Part shown: positions 45,577 through 54,413 of the stretch, piece by piece
Position numbering within the stretch: position 1 is the first letter of the stretch
Layout of the letters: the number at the start of each line of letters is the position of its first letter
Assembly: GCF_018271995.1 (NCBI RefSeq)
Contig: NZ_JAGUCO010000006.1
Span: 1 to 64,000 of the forward strand
Length of the DNA stretch: 64,000 nucleotides
From: Carboxylicivirga linearis
GTDB lineage: Bacteria; Bacteroidota; Bacteroidia; Bacteroidales; Marinilabiliaceae
Direction of reading: 5' to 3'
Notes under the pieces: generated by a model
The model's input: only the letters and a program-made list of their open reading frames with translations
The model's database searches: none
What the model was told of the DNA's origin: nothing
Translations under genes and position numbers: made by a program

Positions 45577-45633
45577 AAACTTAAAATTACGTTACTAAAC
45601 TTATTTTTAAGTTGACAAACTTAAATTTAAGTT
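45577..45633 (+). promoter_or_regulatory. Three 20-bp-phased inverted repeats (probable BlaI-type operators)
   Basis: Three 17-bp sites begin at 45577, 45597 and 45617, each AAACTTA-N3/4-T(T)A-(A/C)GTT and each separated by 3 bp. The middle and last are near-perfect palindromes (AACTTA...TAAGTT). The 20-bp period places them on nearly the same face of the helix, about two turns apart. The last two overlap the predicted promoter, as expected for autorepression by the dimeric winged-helix repressor coded directly downstream. Confidence 0.7.
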
Positions 45634-45642
45634 GTAAGTTTA
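45611..45642 (+). promoter_or_regulatory. Candidate promoter of the blaI-like/M56 operon
   Basis: GTTG at 45611-45614, 20 bases, then TAAGTTTA at 45635-45642. The -7 element ends 29 bp before the ATG at 45672. The -33 element lies inside the second inverted repeat and the spacer contains the third, so repressor binding would block polymerase. Confidence 0.45.
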
Positions 45643-45671
45643 CAGTGCTGATTAACTAACTTGGTATTAAA

Positions 45672-46046
45672 ATGATAACTTTAACAAAAGCAGAAGAGAA
45701 TATAATGCAAATATTGTGGAAGCTGGAAAAAGGCTTTGTAAAAGATATCCAGAGCCAGTTTCCCGATCCCAAACCTCCTTACAACAGTGTTTCAACAATT
45801 GTGCGAGTGCTGGTAAAAAAAGAAATTGTAGGGTACACCAAGTACGGTGGTACTTATGAGTATTATCCATTAATTTCAAAAGAAGATTACCGAAGTGGTC
45901 AGATGGGACGTTTGGTTAACAAATATTTCAATAACTCTTTCAAACAAGTTGTCAATTTCTTTTCCGAAAATAAAAACCTCAAAATAGAAGAAGTAAATGA
46001 AGTAATAAAAATGCTTGAAGAACTGAAAAAAGAAAAAAATGACTGA
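45672..46046 (+). CDS. BlaI/MecI/CopY family repressor
   Basis: 124 residues: a winged helix (LTKAEENIMQILWKLEKGFV, PYNSVSTIVRVLVKKEIVGY, GTYEYYPLISKEDYR) and a C-terminal dimerisation helix. BlaI-type repressors bind palindromic operators and are cleaved when the partner M56 protease is activated. It overlaps the M56 gene by 8 bp. The cleavage site in other BlaI proteins lies in the C-terminal helical region; I cannot identify it here. The inducing signal is unlikely to be a beta-lactam because the partner has no penicillin-binding sensor. Confidence 0.92.
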   Translation: MITLTKAEENIMQILWKLEKGFVKDIQSQFPDPKPPYNSVSTIVRVLVKKEIVGYTKYGGTYEYYPLISKEDYRSGQMGRLVNKYFNNSFKQVVNFFSENKNLKIEEVNEVIKMLEELKKEKND

Positions 46047-48003
46047 TTTTCTGATATACCTGTTTGAATCGGGATTGTGCTTAAGCCTGTTTTACCTTGG
46101 CTACATTGTGTTTTTTCGAAAAGAAACCTATTTCACATTCAACCGATTTTACCTGCTGGGATCAATGATACTGGCACTTACAGTACCTCTTATTTCAATA
46201 CCCGTTGAAATTGGTAATCAGGGATATTTACATGAAACAGCCAATGGTGTAAGAAATATTAAAGATTACTACGAACACCTTATTCTTTTAACTGATCCCG
46301 GAACACTTGCTGATCCGTTAGCTGTTGCTAAAGATCCACAAGAGGCATTGCCTCAACAGTTGGTAAGCAAATCAGTCATCTCTATTTCAAGCATTCTGAT
46401 AACAATATACATACTGGGAGTGCTGTTCTTTACCTTTCGGTTATTCTACTTATTGTTAGGCATTAAAAAGATGCTGGCAAGAGCAAAAATTGAAAAAAGT
46501 AAAAAGATGAACCTGGTACTCATTCAGGATGAAGTACCTTCTTTCTCATTTCTGAAATGGATTTTTGTTAATCCAGGCATACTTAAACCCGAAGAATTGG
46601 AACAAGTACTAACGCATGAAAAAGTTCATGTGGAACATAAACATTCAGTGGATTTGCTATTGGCACACATCATAACCATTTTCCAATGGTTTAATCCACT
46701 AACATGGCGCATACAGAAATCAATTAAAACCTGTCACGAGTACATTGCCGACCGAAAGGTGGTTGAGCACGGACATGCTTTATTTGATTATCAGTCTCTA
46801 TTACTGAGTCAGTTAATCAGCATTCGCTCAGTAGAGCTGGTCAATAATTTTAATTTATTATCAATTAAAAAACGAATAGCCATGATGAATAAACATAAAT
46901 CGGGCAAATGGGCTCAATTGAAAGCCTTTGCCATCGTACCTATACTATTAGCTGCTTTCTTCTTTTTTACAGATATGACAAGCAGAAATGAAGATTTTAG
47001 TTTCGAACAGCCTGTTGCAGAAAAATCCAATCAACTAATTGGTTCGTGGATATCAAATGAAACAGGAATTAATGTTATTCAATTTGTTGAAATTAAAAAT
47101 GATGAACTTCTTACATTCAAAACTACCGGTGATAATAACATTGTAATAAATGATTATTCATGGGATGCAAGAAAAAGACAATTGATACTTAGTAATGAAA
47201 AAATTAAAGAGAAAGTTAATTATAGTCTTGAGAACAATAAGTTAATCATCGACTGGGGTAAAAATAATAAAGTAACTTATATCCGAAATGATGAAAAGAA
47301 TTCTTACACCTTAATGGATGATGGATTCCAAAAGCTGAATCTACCTTACGCAACACAGTTAAATCCGTATAAAAAAGAAATGGTGTTATGCACTATTACT
47401 TTAAGCGGAGATAAACTGAATGTAGATGGTAAATCGGTTCGTTTTTCTGAGTTGGAAAACTTTATGGTAAAGTTAAGATCTACAGCAGATCAAAGTAAGG
47501 TGGCCAAAATGGTAGTGCTAATGAATATCGACAAAGATGCCAAAATGGAATATGTCGATCAGATTAAAACAGCACTCAGAAAAGCCAACACTTTAAAGTT
47601 GGGTTATCTGGCCAAATTAAAAGGTCATAGCGGAACTGATTACATGGCCTTATTTAATTTATTACCACCGATGGATGCAATATTAATTGAAGATGTTGAT
47701 CTCGACAAAAAAGGAATTGCTCTGTTTGAGATTGAGAAAGATTATAAAGACTTTGGTTCCAAACTAAGTAAGCATGCAAGAGACAATAAAAAATATGTAA
47801 TGCTATATAGTTACAGTAACAATACCAGTTATGAAGATTATATCAAAACCATTGATCTGGTTTATAAAACTATCAATTCATTGCGTAAAGAAAAGGCTTT
47901 CTTCCAGGGCGATAATTATGCGGAATTAAGCTACGAAGAACAAAAGGCTTACCGAGAAATGTATCCTATTTCTTTAACGATGAGAAATATTGATGAAGAT
48001 TAG
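46039..48003 (+). CDS. BlaR1-like M56 metalloprotease fused to tandem ExbD-like domains
   Basis: 654 residues. Three N-terminal helices are followed by a cytoplasmic protease domain with the zinc motif HEKVH (193-197) and a downstream glutamate in HEYIADRK (Glu234), then a fourth helix near 296-312. The extracytoplasmic part has three pieces. Residues 330-420 are a lipocalin-like beta segment (LIGSWISNETGINVIQFVEI). Residues 447-527 look like an ExbD/TolR periplasmic domain (ITLSGDKLNVDGKSVRFSEL, MVVLMNIDKDAKMEYVDQI). Residues 545-645 form a second copy ending as Bacteroidota ExbD proteins do (DLVYKTINSLRKE, ELSYEEQKAYREMYPISL). There is no beta-lactamase-like sensor. The signal is therefore probably envelope or TonB-system state, which is inference. 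Confidence 0.88.
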   Translation: MTDFLIYLFESGLCLSLFYLGYIVFFRKETYFTFNRFYLLGSMILALTVPLISIPVEIGNQGYLHETANGVRNIKDYYEHLILLTDPGTLADPLAVAKDPQEALPQQLVSKSVISISSILITIYILGVLFFTFRLFYLLLGIKKMLARAKIEKSKKMNLVLIQDEVPSFSFLKWIFVNPGILKPEELEQVLTHEKVHVEHKHSVDLLLAHIITIFQWFNPLTWRIQKSIKTCHEYIADRKVVEHGHALFDYQSLLLSQLISIRSVELVNNFNLLSIKKRIAMMNKHKSGKWAQLKAFAIVPILLAAFFFFTDMTSRNEDFSFEQPVAEKSNQLIGSWISNETGINVIQFVEIKNDELLTFKTTGDNNIVINDYSWDARKRQLILSNEKIKEKVNYSLENNKLIIDWGKNNKVTYIRNDEKNSYTLMDDGFQKLNLPYATQLNPYKKEMVLCTITLSGDKLNVDGKSVRFSELENFMVKLRSTADQSKVAKMVVLMNIDKDAKMEYVDQIKTALRKANTLKLGYLAKLKGHSGTDYMALFNLLPPMDAILIEDVDLDKKGIALFEIEKDYKDFGSKLSKHARDNKKYVMLYSYSNNTSYEDYIKTIDLVYKTINSLRKEKAFFQGDNYAELSYEEQKAYREMYPISLTMRNIDED

Positions 48004-48013
48004 ATAAAAAATT

Positions 48014-48042
48014 AAAGCTCCGACTGGCCATCGGAGCTTTTT
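48014..48042. terminator. Terminator between M56 and acyl-CoA dehydrogenase genes
   Basis: AAAGCTCCGA (48014-48023) and TCGGAGCTTT (48031-48040) pair perfectly over 10 bp around CTGGCCA, with flanking A and T runs, so it can end transcription from both convergent genes. Confidence 0.88.
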
Positions 48043-48048
48043 GTTGTT

Positions 48049-49569
48049 TTATACATAGTTTAGCCAGTTGCTATCATATTTATAATCTTCAATAACCTGA
48101 ACTGAATTATTATATTTAAAGGCAGATAAAATACTGGTAATCTCCTGTCGAAGGTATTCTATAGCATTATCGGTTAGCTTAGAATCAAATCCTTTGTTAC
48201 TTAATTCCAGCACCTGATCAACACTAACTATACGGCCAATTACCTGACCCAATTCCACCATTTTTCGCTGAGGCATATTCAAATCAATTTTAAAATTGAC
48301 CAAATCCTTCACCACTTCACTGGCTTTTTGAGTCAGGTCATAGCTTCTAAAGAAATCCAGTAGATTATCGAGTTTAGCTTTTCGCATTAATTTCAAAACA
48401 GCTTCCGATATTTGTGAATAAAGCATATCATTTGAACCTTCAAAAATCTGGAATGGTCGACTATCAACGGTTGATCTACCCGCAATATGATTTAATTTGT
48501 ACCCCTTGGCTCCCACTAATTGAAGTAAGGTTTGTGAGGCTGCCTGCATCATATCAGTAGCAATACTTTTTACACTATTGGCTTCAATACCAATCCCTGA
48601 AAGATCGTTTTTTAAACCAGCCTTGCCACTACTGTTAACACACATAGCAGAACAAATGGTAAAACGCGATTGCAATTCAGCCAACCGTTGTTGCACCTGA
48701 TCGTAATTTAATAAGCTCTTACCACCAACAAAACGCTGCTGACAATGCTTAATGGCCTCATCCAACATACGCTGAATAAAACCCATGGCCATTCCCGGAA
48801 ACGACATACGGCTTCGATGTAACAAGTCAAGCATCATTTTAACACCTGAATTCTCCGGTTCTAACTTCTGTACTTTTGGAATTTCTACATCAATTTTGTT
48901 TCGCCCGTAAGGAATCTGATACAAACCAAGGTTTTCGAAATACTCTTCTACTACAATATGTTGCTCGGGCTGAGTAACATCACAAACAAAAAAGTCGATA
49001 TCGCGAGCTAGTTTTCCATCACCGGTATCTTTTCGTGCTGTAAGTAACCAGTAATCGGCCCAACCTGTTAAACCAGCCCAATGTTTAGTACCATTTAGTT
49101 GATAATGCGAACCATGATCTTTATAATGAGTTTTCATACTTAGGGCATCACTTCCAAAATCAGGTTCTGTAATCATTAATCCACCCATATTACCTTTTTC
49201 AACAAAGCGTCTCATCACCTGAGCTTTTGTTTTTTCCTGACCTGATTTTATAACCGGCTGTAAGAACAAAGCCATGTTAATACCAAAGGTTAAGGATAAA
49301 GCCAATGATTCGTATGAGGCCGCACTCATTAAAGCAATGCTTTCTTTTACATCACCTCCTAGTCCTCCATATTCTTTTGGAATAATTGCCGAAAACGGAT
49401 TTGCCGACATAATTTCGCGCATGACAAAAGGTGGCATCCCGCGCCTTATTGCTAAATCATCAACCGTAGATCGCTGATGATATACACTTTTCATTTTGTT
49501 TTTTAAGTCGTTTAGAATCACATCAAATGCACTCTCAACTTTTTCTTTTACTTCTGCAACCTTAAACAT
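48049..49569 (-). CDS. Acyl-CoA dehydrogenase family protein
   Basis: 506 residues, cytoplasmic flavoenzyme fold. The FAD/acyl-binding middle domain reads GLMITEPDFGSDALSMKTHY and LNGTKHWAGLTGWADYWLL; the C-terminal helical domain has RMSFPGMAMGFIQRML and PFQIFEGSNDMLY, in which the Glu of FEGSND occupies the position of the catalytic base. It is somewhat longer than short-chain dehydrogenases (about 380 aa) because of N- and C-terminal helical extensions. No electron-transfer flavoprotein or thiolase genes are adjacent, so the acyl substrate is unknown. Confidence 0.85.
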   Translation of the reverse strand: MFKVAEVKEKVESAFDVILNDLKNKMKSVYHQRSTVDDLAIRRGMPPFVMREIMSANPFSAIIPKEYGGLGGDVKESIALMSAASYESLALSLTFGINMALFLQPVIKSGQEKTKAQVMRRFVEKGNMGGLMITEPDFGSDALSMKTHYKDHGSHYQLNGTKHWAGLTGWADYWLLTARKDTGDGKLARDIDFFVCDVTQPEQHIVVEEYFENLGLYQIPYGRNKIDVEIPKVQKLEPENSGVKMMLDLLHRSRMSFPGMAMGFIQRMLDEAIKHCQQRFVGGKSLLNYDQVQQRLAELQSRFTICSAMCVNSSGKAGLKNDLSGIGIEANSVKSIATDMMQAASQTLLQLVGAKGYKLNHIAGRSTVDSRPFQIFEGSNDMLYSQISEAVLKLMRKAKLDNLLDFFRSYDLTQKASEVVKDLVNFKIDLNMPQRKMVELGQVIGRIVSVDQVLELSNKGFDSKLTDNAIEYLRQEITSILSAFKYNNSVQVIEDYKYDSNWLNYV

Positions 49570-49769
49570 TTATTCATTTTTTAATTACCACTCTTGTTTT
49601 AAAAACAAGAATATCGCTTCTAAGTAACGAATTATAAATGAATAAGTTTTACTTTATTTAAGATAATACGATCCGAATATATTGGAGGAAAATTCTAACA
49701 ACTCTTTAAAGCATGTTATTGAAGTACTTGAACGGATGATAAACAGAAAAATCCAAATAAGTAACTCTG

Positions 49770-50333
49770 TTACTTTTCCAACACATTGTGTTGACTTTGC
49801 AAAATACGATCCTTCAAATCAATAATCAGGTTGTGGAAATTTTCATTTTTCAAAACATCACCCTTTTCATATGCTTCCATCGAAATCGCATCTAAATATT
49901 CAATGCCCAAAGCCTTAAACAATCGACGAAACTGCTCAATGGTTAAATCTCTTTCATCTATTTGAACTGCCGAAGGTAAAAGTAAGGCTGCTTTTTTGCC
50001 ATACAGTTTTTTGTTAACGAAATAGGGTTTAAAGCGATCGATCATCAACTTAGTACGCCCTGATGCTCCGAACCAGTATACAGGAGTACCAAATACCAAA
50101 ACATCCGATTCTTCCATCTTTGCATACAACTTCTTCATGCCATCAGATTGCATGCAAATTAATTGTTCTTTGTTACATTCACGACAATCAATGCAAGGCT
50201 CAATATCATGATCATACAAATCAAACACATCAACATCAATCTCTTCATCTTTTAACTGTTCGGCCAATAAATTAGCCATAGCAAAGGTGTTTCCGTTTTT
50301 CCTGGGGCTTCCTATAAATATTGCTACCTGCAT
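49770..50333 (-). CDS. NAD(P)H-dependent FMN reductase / flavodoxin-like protein
   Basis: 187 residues from MQVAIFIGSPRKNGNTFAMA (50333), which begins the FMN-phosphate loop directly; the longer frame to 50381 adds a basic unrelated start. Other motifs: CIDCRECNKEQLICMQSDGM, a cysteine-rich insert of iron-sulfur flavoproteins, and VLVFGTPVYWFGASGRTKLM. It likely reduces quinones, nitro-compounds or a protein partner using FMN. The two or three cysteines could be redox-active or hold a cluster. Confidence 0.85.
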   Translation of the reverse strand: MQVAIFIGSPRKNGNTFAMANLLAEQLKDEEIDVDVFDLYDHDIEPCIDCRECNKEQLICMQSDGMKKLYAKMEESDVLVFGTPVYWFGASGRTKLMIDRFKPYFVNKKLYGKKAALLLPSAVQIDERDLTIEQFRRLFKALGIEYLDAISMEAYEKGDVLKNENFHNLIIDLKDRILQSQHNVLEK

Positions 50334-50590
50334 ATTATATTGATGTAAGGTTCTTTTATTAATATACTTATATTTTTTCAAAAAGATTTATTCTGAAGCA
50401 ATTTTTAATAAGAATAACATCTCGTAAAAATTGGTTCACTTAAAGTATATCTAAGTAACAAGCATTAATAATCGAAAGCATCTCAAGCAAATTATTGAAT
50501 TAGATTAATTTTTTCTCATCACCTGTAACATTCAAAAGATATAAGCCGTCCTACCTCATGAATAACAATTAAACTTAAATTTTGGAAGCT

Positions 50591-51490
50591 ATGAACCGAT
50601 CTATACTTATAACCCTAATTGTTTTATGCACTACTAATCTGTTTGCACAAAACGAAAACGTAACAAAAATTGTAACCATCAATGAAAACGGAGAACGAAC
50701 TGAAGTGATTGTTCCGGGAGTAAAAGTTGAGGTAAATGAATTTAACGATACCATTACCAAAATCACAGTAGGACGCAGACGAATTGACGTTATTGAAGAC
50801 CATAATCGGGCAAGGGTTCGAATGGTTCGATTGCCTATAGAGAAATTTAAAGGCCACTGGGCAGGTGTTGACATTGGCTTTAATGGATATATGAATTCCG
50901 ATTTCTCAACCAGCTTGCCTGCCAACGATATGTTTATGGATTTAAATCAAGGTAAATCCGTTACTTTCAGCATTAACTTCTTACAATATAATATTGGTTT
51001 ACAACGAAACAGAAACAATCTGGGAGTTGTAATCGGATCGGGTATCAGCTGGTACAATTACCGAACCGACAATCCATACTTCTTCCAGAAAAACCCGAAC
51101 ACGAATGTAACCGAAGGCATTCCTGTACCCGATGAATATGATGTTACTAAAAACAAAATAACATCCACTTTTATCAACTTTCCTTTGTTGCTCGAATGGC
51201 AATTACCAGCCTCTAACGATGCCCATCGTTTCTTTATTTCTGCAGGTCCTTATGCCGGATTTAGGTTATGGGGTCGCACCAAAATGGTATATCACGAAGG
51301 CGGTTCGCGGAATAAAGAAAAAAGTAAAAAAGATATCAATGTAAATCCTTTTCAGTATGGTGTGATGGTTCGCATGGGTTATCGATTTATTAAACTTTAC
51401 GGATCGTATAATTTCTCTACTTTTTATTCTTCCAATAAAGGTCCTGAGCTTTATCCTTATACTGTTGGAGTAACATTATTAAGCTTTTAA
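50591..51490 (+). CDS. PorT-like outer-membrane beta-barrel protein
   Basis: About 299 residues, signal peptide ending LFAQ, starting from the ATG at 50591. A short strand-rich N-terminus (VTKIVTINENGERTEVIVPG) leads to an 8-stranded-type barrel beginning KGHWAGVDIGFNGYMNSDFS and closing with YPYTVGVTLLSF. It is paralogous in its barrel to the next gene (INFLQYNIGLQR against LNFLQWSIGLQR). The two are 17 bp apart and cotranscribed. PorT/OmpA-type barrels in Bacteroidota often lie downstream of sigma or anti-sigma genes; none is here. Confidence 0.8.
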   Translation: MNRSILITLIVLCTTNLFAQNENVTKIVTINENGERTEVIVPGVKVEVNEFNDTITKITVGRRRIDVIEDHNRARVRMVRLPIEKFKGHWAGVDIGFNGYMNSDFSTSLPANDMFMDLNQGKSVTFSINFLQYNIGLQRNRNNLGVVIGSGISWYNYRTDNPYFFQKNPNTNVTEGIPVPDEYDVTKNKITSTFINFPLLLEWQLPASNDAHRFFISAGPYAGFRLWGRTKMVYHEGGSRNKEKSKKDINVNPFQYGVMVRMGYRFIKLYGSYNFSTFYSSNKGPELYPYTVGVTLLSF

Positions 51491-51507
51491 ACTTAAACAG
51501 ATTAAAT

Positions 51508-53070
51508 ATGCAAATTCGCAAAATCTATATGTTCCTTTTTATCCTTCTTGTTTGTCCTTTATTTTCGATACAAGCACAAACAACTACCGATAGTGTGCTA
51601 TTGAAATACGATCGCCACTGGGAAATAAAAGAAGGTCTATACCGGGTGATGCTTGACAACAAAATGGGTGTTGTAAAAAGTAATGGAGACATTATTGTTC
51701 CATGTCAGTTTAATCAGGTGTGGAACATTGATTCCGAAGGTTTCTTCCGCGTTCTGAAAAAAGGAAAAGCCGGTGTTTATCACGAAAGTGGAAAAGTGAT
51801 TATCCCTGCAGAGTACGATCAAATATGGTCATTTAATAATGGTTGGGCCAAGGTGATGCAAAACGGTAAGCTGGGTTACTTTAATCGCGAAGGATTAGCT
51901 GTTGTGCCTTGTGTTTACCAACAAATATGGTCTTTTGAGAATGGAAGAGCTCGTGTTTTAAAAGAAGGGAAAGTAGGCTATATTAATGAAAAAGGATTTG
52001 AAATAATACCTCCTGCCTATCAACAAATATGGTCTTTTGAGAATGGTAGGGCACGAATTTTAAAAGATGGCAAGGTGGGGTATATTGATGAAGAAGGAAA
52101 CGAGGTAATCGCTCCCATCTATTCGCACATTTGGAATTTTGAGGATGGTAAAGCAAAAGCTTTGCTGGATGGACAAATGGTATGGATAGATGAAAAAGGT
52201 CAATTGCTTGATATTCCTATTGATCAAACCGAAGCCAAAGAAACAGAAATTGAGGAAAGGCAAACAACACAAAAGCAAATTGTTATTGAAGATGACTGGG
52301 GAAATGAAACACGAGTACGCATTCCCGGTGGCAAAGTAATTATAAAAGAAGATGGAAATAACACCTATGTAGAAATAGGTACGGGTAATAGTAAGAAACA
52401 ATACCGGTATAAAGACAGGAGATTTAATGGTCATTTTACCGGAATTGAACTAGGTTTTGCCAATTATGTAAGCGCCGATGGTACCACACACCTTCCGGAT
52501 GATGCCAGCTATTTAACATTGAACGATGCTCAAAGTTTTAGCCTTGGATTGAATTTTTTGCAATGGAGCATTGGGCTTCAGCGCAGAGGTAACATTGGAT
52601 TAGTTAGTGGTTTAGGAATTGAACATACCCGTTATCGATTAGCAGGACCATATATCATTACGAAAGATGAAAATGGCAATACAAGTTATAATACGAGTGA
52701 CAGAAACATAAAAACCAATCAACTCACAACTACCTATATTAATGCTCCTTTATTACTTGAAATGCAAATTCCTACGGGTCATTACCGTCCGTTCTATATT
52801 TCAGGTGGAGTTATTGGCGGATTTAGAATCAATTCGTTTAGCCGGGTAAAATATAATGACAATGAAGGTCCTGGTAAAGAAAAGAAAACAAGCGATTTTA
52901 ATATTCGTGATTGGCGCTATGGGGTAATGGTTCGCATGGGATACAGAGCCATTAATTTATTTGGAACTTACTATTTATCAACTATGTTTGAAGACAATAA
53001 AGGTCCTGAAATCTATCCTGTTTCTGTAGGTATATCCATTGGAATAGATGGATGGGATTTAAGCAGGTAA
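51508..53070 (+). CDS. WG-repeat protein fused to a PorT-like outer-membrane barrel
   Basis: 520 residues. After the signal peptide (ends IQAQ), residues about 35-235 contain six tandem WG-type repeats of about 34 residues (for example QQIWSFENGRARVLKEGKVG followed by YINEKG). Repeats 4 and 5 are almost identical in DNA, 102 bp apart. A 50-residue linker (KQIVIEDDWGNETRVRIPGG) leads to a C-terminal barrel of about 220 residues (FNGHFTGIELGFANYVSADG), homologous to the preceding gene. The WG domain would sit in the periplasm or outside, bound to the barrel. Binding partner unknown. Confidence 0.85.
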   Translation: MQIRKIYMFLFILLVCPLFSIQAQTTTDSVLLKYDRHWEIKEGLYRVMLDNKMGVVKSNGDIIVPCQFNQVWNIDSEGFFRVLKKGKAGVYHESGKVIIPAEYDQIWSFNNGWAKVMQNGKLGYFNREGLAVVPCVYQQIWSFENGRARVLKEGKVGYINEKGFEIIPPAYQQIWSFENGRARILKDGKVGYIDEEGNEVIAPIYSHIWNFEDGKAKALLDGQMVWIDEKGQLLDIPIDQTEAKETEIEERQTTQKQIVIEDDWGNETRVRIPGGKVIIKEDGNNTYVEIGTGNSKKQYRYKDRRFNGHFTGIELGFANYVSADGTTHLPDDASYLTLNDAQSFSLGLNFLQWSIGLQRRGNIGLVSGLGIEHTRYRLAGPYIITKDENGNTSYNTSDRNIKTNQLTTTYINAPLLLEMQIPTGHYRPFYISGGVIGGFRINSFSRVKYNDNEGPGKEKKTSDFNIRDWRYGVMVRMGYRAINLFGTYYLSTMFEDNKGPEIYPVSVGISIGIDGWDLSR

Positions 53071-53093
53071 CCTGATTTTAACTCTAACTTATG

Positions 53094-53120
53094 AAAATAC
53101 GGCCACGGCCGTATTTTTTT
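53094..53120. terminator. Bidirectional terminator
   Basis: AAAATACGGCC and GGCCGTATTTT are separated by two bases, giving a 9-10-bp stem with a small loop, flanked by T on the right and A on the left. It ends the barrel operon and the convergent ABC permease gene, whose stop codon (53119) lies in the T run. Confidence 0.88.
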
Positions 53121-54375
53121 ATAAGGCATTAATAGCTTCCACCGGATCCATCTTAGAGCCCTTCCAGGCAGGAAGGTAACCTGACAGAATACCAATCGTA
53201 GCAGATATTCCTAATCCTTTTAGAATATTGGTGAGGCTTAAAACAATGGATGTATCCAGTACTAGGTTAATTACTAAAACTCCCAAAAAGATAATTAATA
53301 ATCCAGCCAACCCTCCTATGAGTGATAAAGCAGTACTTTCAATTAAAAACTGTAAGAGTATAAAACGGCGTTTGGCGCCCAATGCTTTTTGAATTCCAAT
53401 AATTCGGGTGCGTTCTTTTACCGAAACAAACATGATATTTGCAATACCAAATCCGCCAACCAAAATAGAAAAACCACCAATAAACCAACCGGCAATATCA
53501 ATCACTCCAAATAAATCATTCAATCCTTTCTGAACTAAACTAATGCGATTTAAAGCAAAGTCATTTTCAGCTTGAGGTTTTATTCTTCGGATTGATCGCA
53601 TAATACCTGCTAATTCATCACTAATATCATCGGACGAATAACCCGGTAATGCTTTTACCATAATAAAGGGTTGCACTGATTCGCTGCGAAGGTTAAACAT
53701 TGTTTTAGCAAAGTTAACTGGTATCAGTATGTTTTTATCCAAACTGTTTCCCAACATATCTGTTCCTTGCTTCTGAATTACACCAACCACCCTAAGTCTT
53801 CTTCCCATTAATTTAACTTCACGATCCAAAGGATCTGTACCCTGAAATAATTCTTCTGCAATATCAGCTCCTAAAACAGTTATATTGGTTCCGTTATGCG
53901 ATTCTTGTGGTGAAAAATAGCGCCCCGAACCAATTTCAAAACTCCATATATCTTCAAAACTATGAGTCACCCCCATCACTGCTACTTTGTCAAACGAATT
54001 ATTTTCAAATGACAATCTTCGCGACGACGCCATAACATAACAAACTGCTTCTGCCAGCTGCGACCTTTTCTTCACTTGTTCATAATCATCCAACCCGGGA
54101 ACACGACGATTCATATATCGCCACCATGGATACTCAGTTTCACCCTCTGGTGGTGCCCATGGCCACTTTTGAATATAGATAACATTATTCCCTAAAGACT
54201 CAACGCTTTCGCGAACCGAATTTTCCAGTGTATCTATCAAAGTAAAAACTGAAATAATGGAGAAAATACCAATGGTAACACCCGATAAGGTTAGAATTGT
54301 ACGTAATACATTTGAACGCAATGCATTGATTGCAAACAAAAAACTCTCTTTAAAGAATTTATAAATAAGAATCAT
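53119..54375 (-). CDS. MacB-like ABC transporter permease
   Basis: About 418 residues starting at MILIYKFFKESFLFAINALR (54375). One N-terminal helix (TLSGVTIGIFSIISVFTLID), a large periplasmic MacB-PCD domain (ENSVRESVESLGNNVIYIQK, MGVTHSFEDIWSFEIGSGRY), then three C-terminal FtsX helices (GGFSILVGGFGIANIMFVSV, KERTRIIGIQKALGAKRRFI). MacB-type transporters export peptides or lipoproteins by mechanotransmission. No ATPase or membrane-fusion gene is adjacent, so those subunits must be encoded elsewhere. Confidence 0.9.
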   Translation of the reverse strand: MILIYKFFKESFLFAINALRSNVLRTILTLSGVTIGIFSIISVFTLIDTLENSVRESVESLGNNVIYIQKWPWAPPEGETEYPWWRYMNRRVPGLDDYEQVKKRSQLAEAVCYVMASSRRLSFENNSFDKVAVMGVTHSFEDIWSFEIGSGRYFSPQESHNGTNITVLGADIAEELFQGTDPLDREVKLMGRRLRVVGVIQKQGTDMLGNSLDKNILIPVNFAKTMFNLRSESVQPFIMVKALPGYSSDDISDELAGIMRSIRRIKPQAENDFALNRISLVQKGLNDLFGVIDIAGWFIGGFSILVGGFGIANIMFVSVKERTRIIGIQKALGAKRRFILLQFLIESTALSLIGGLAGLLIIFLGVLVINLVLDTSIVLSLTNILKGLGISATIGILSGYLPAWKGSKMDPVEAINAL

Positions 54376-54413
54376 GGGTCGGTATCTTTGCAAAGCAAGA
54401 TAGGAAAAATGTC

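Noticed and set aside
45672-48003. Beta-lactam resistance operon (blaI-blaR1)
   Set aside because: The M56 protein has no penicillin-binding sensor domain and no beta-lactamase or PBP2a gene is adjacent.
51640-52220. CRISPR-like or satellite DNA repeat
   Set aside because: The periodicity is the 34-codon WG repeat inside an open reading frame; spacers of a CRISPR array are absent.
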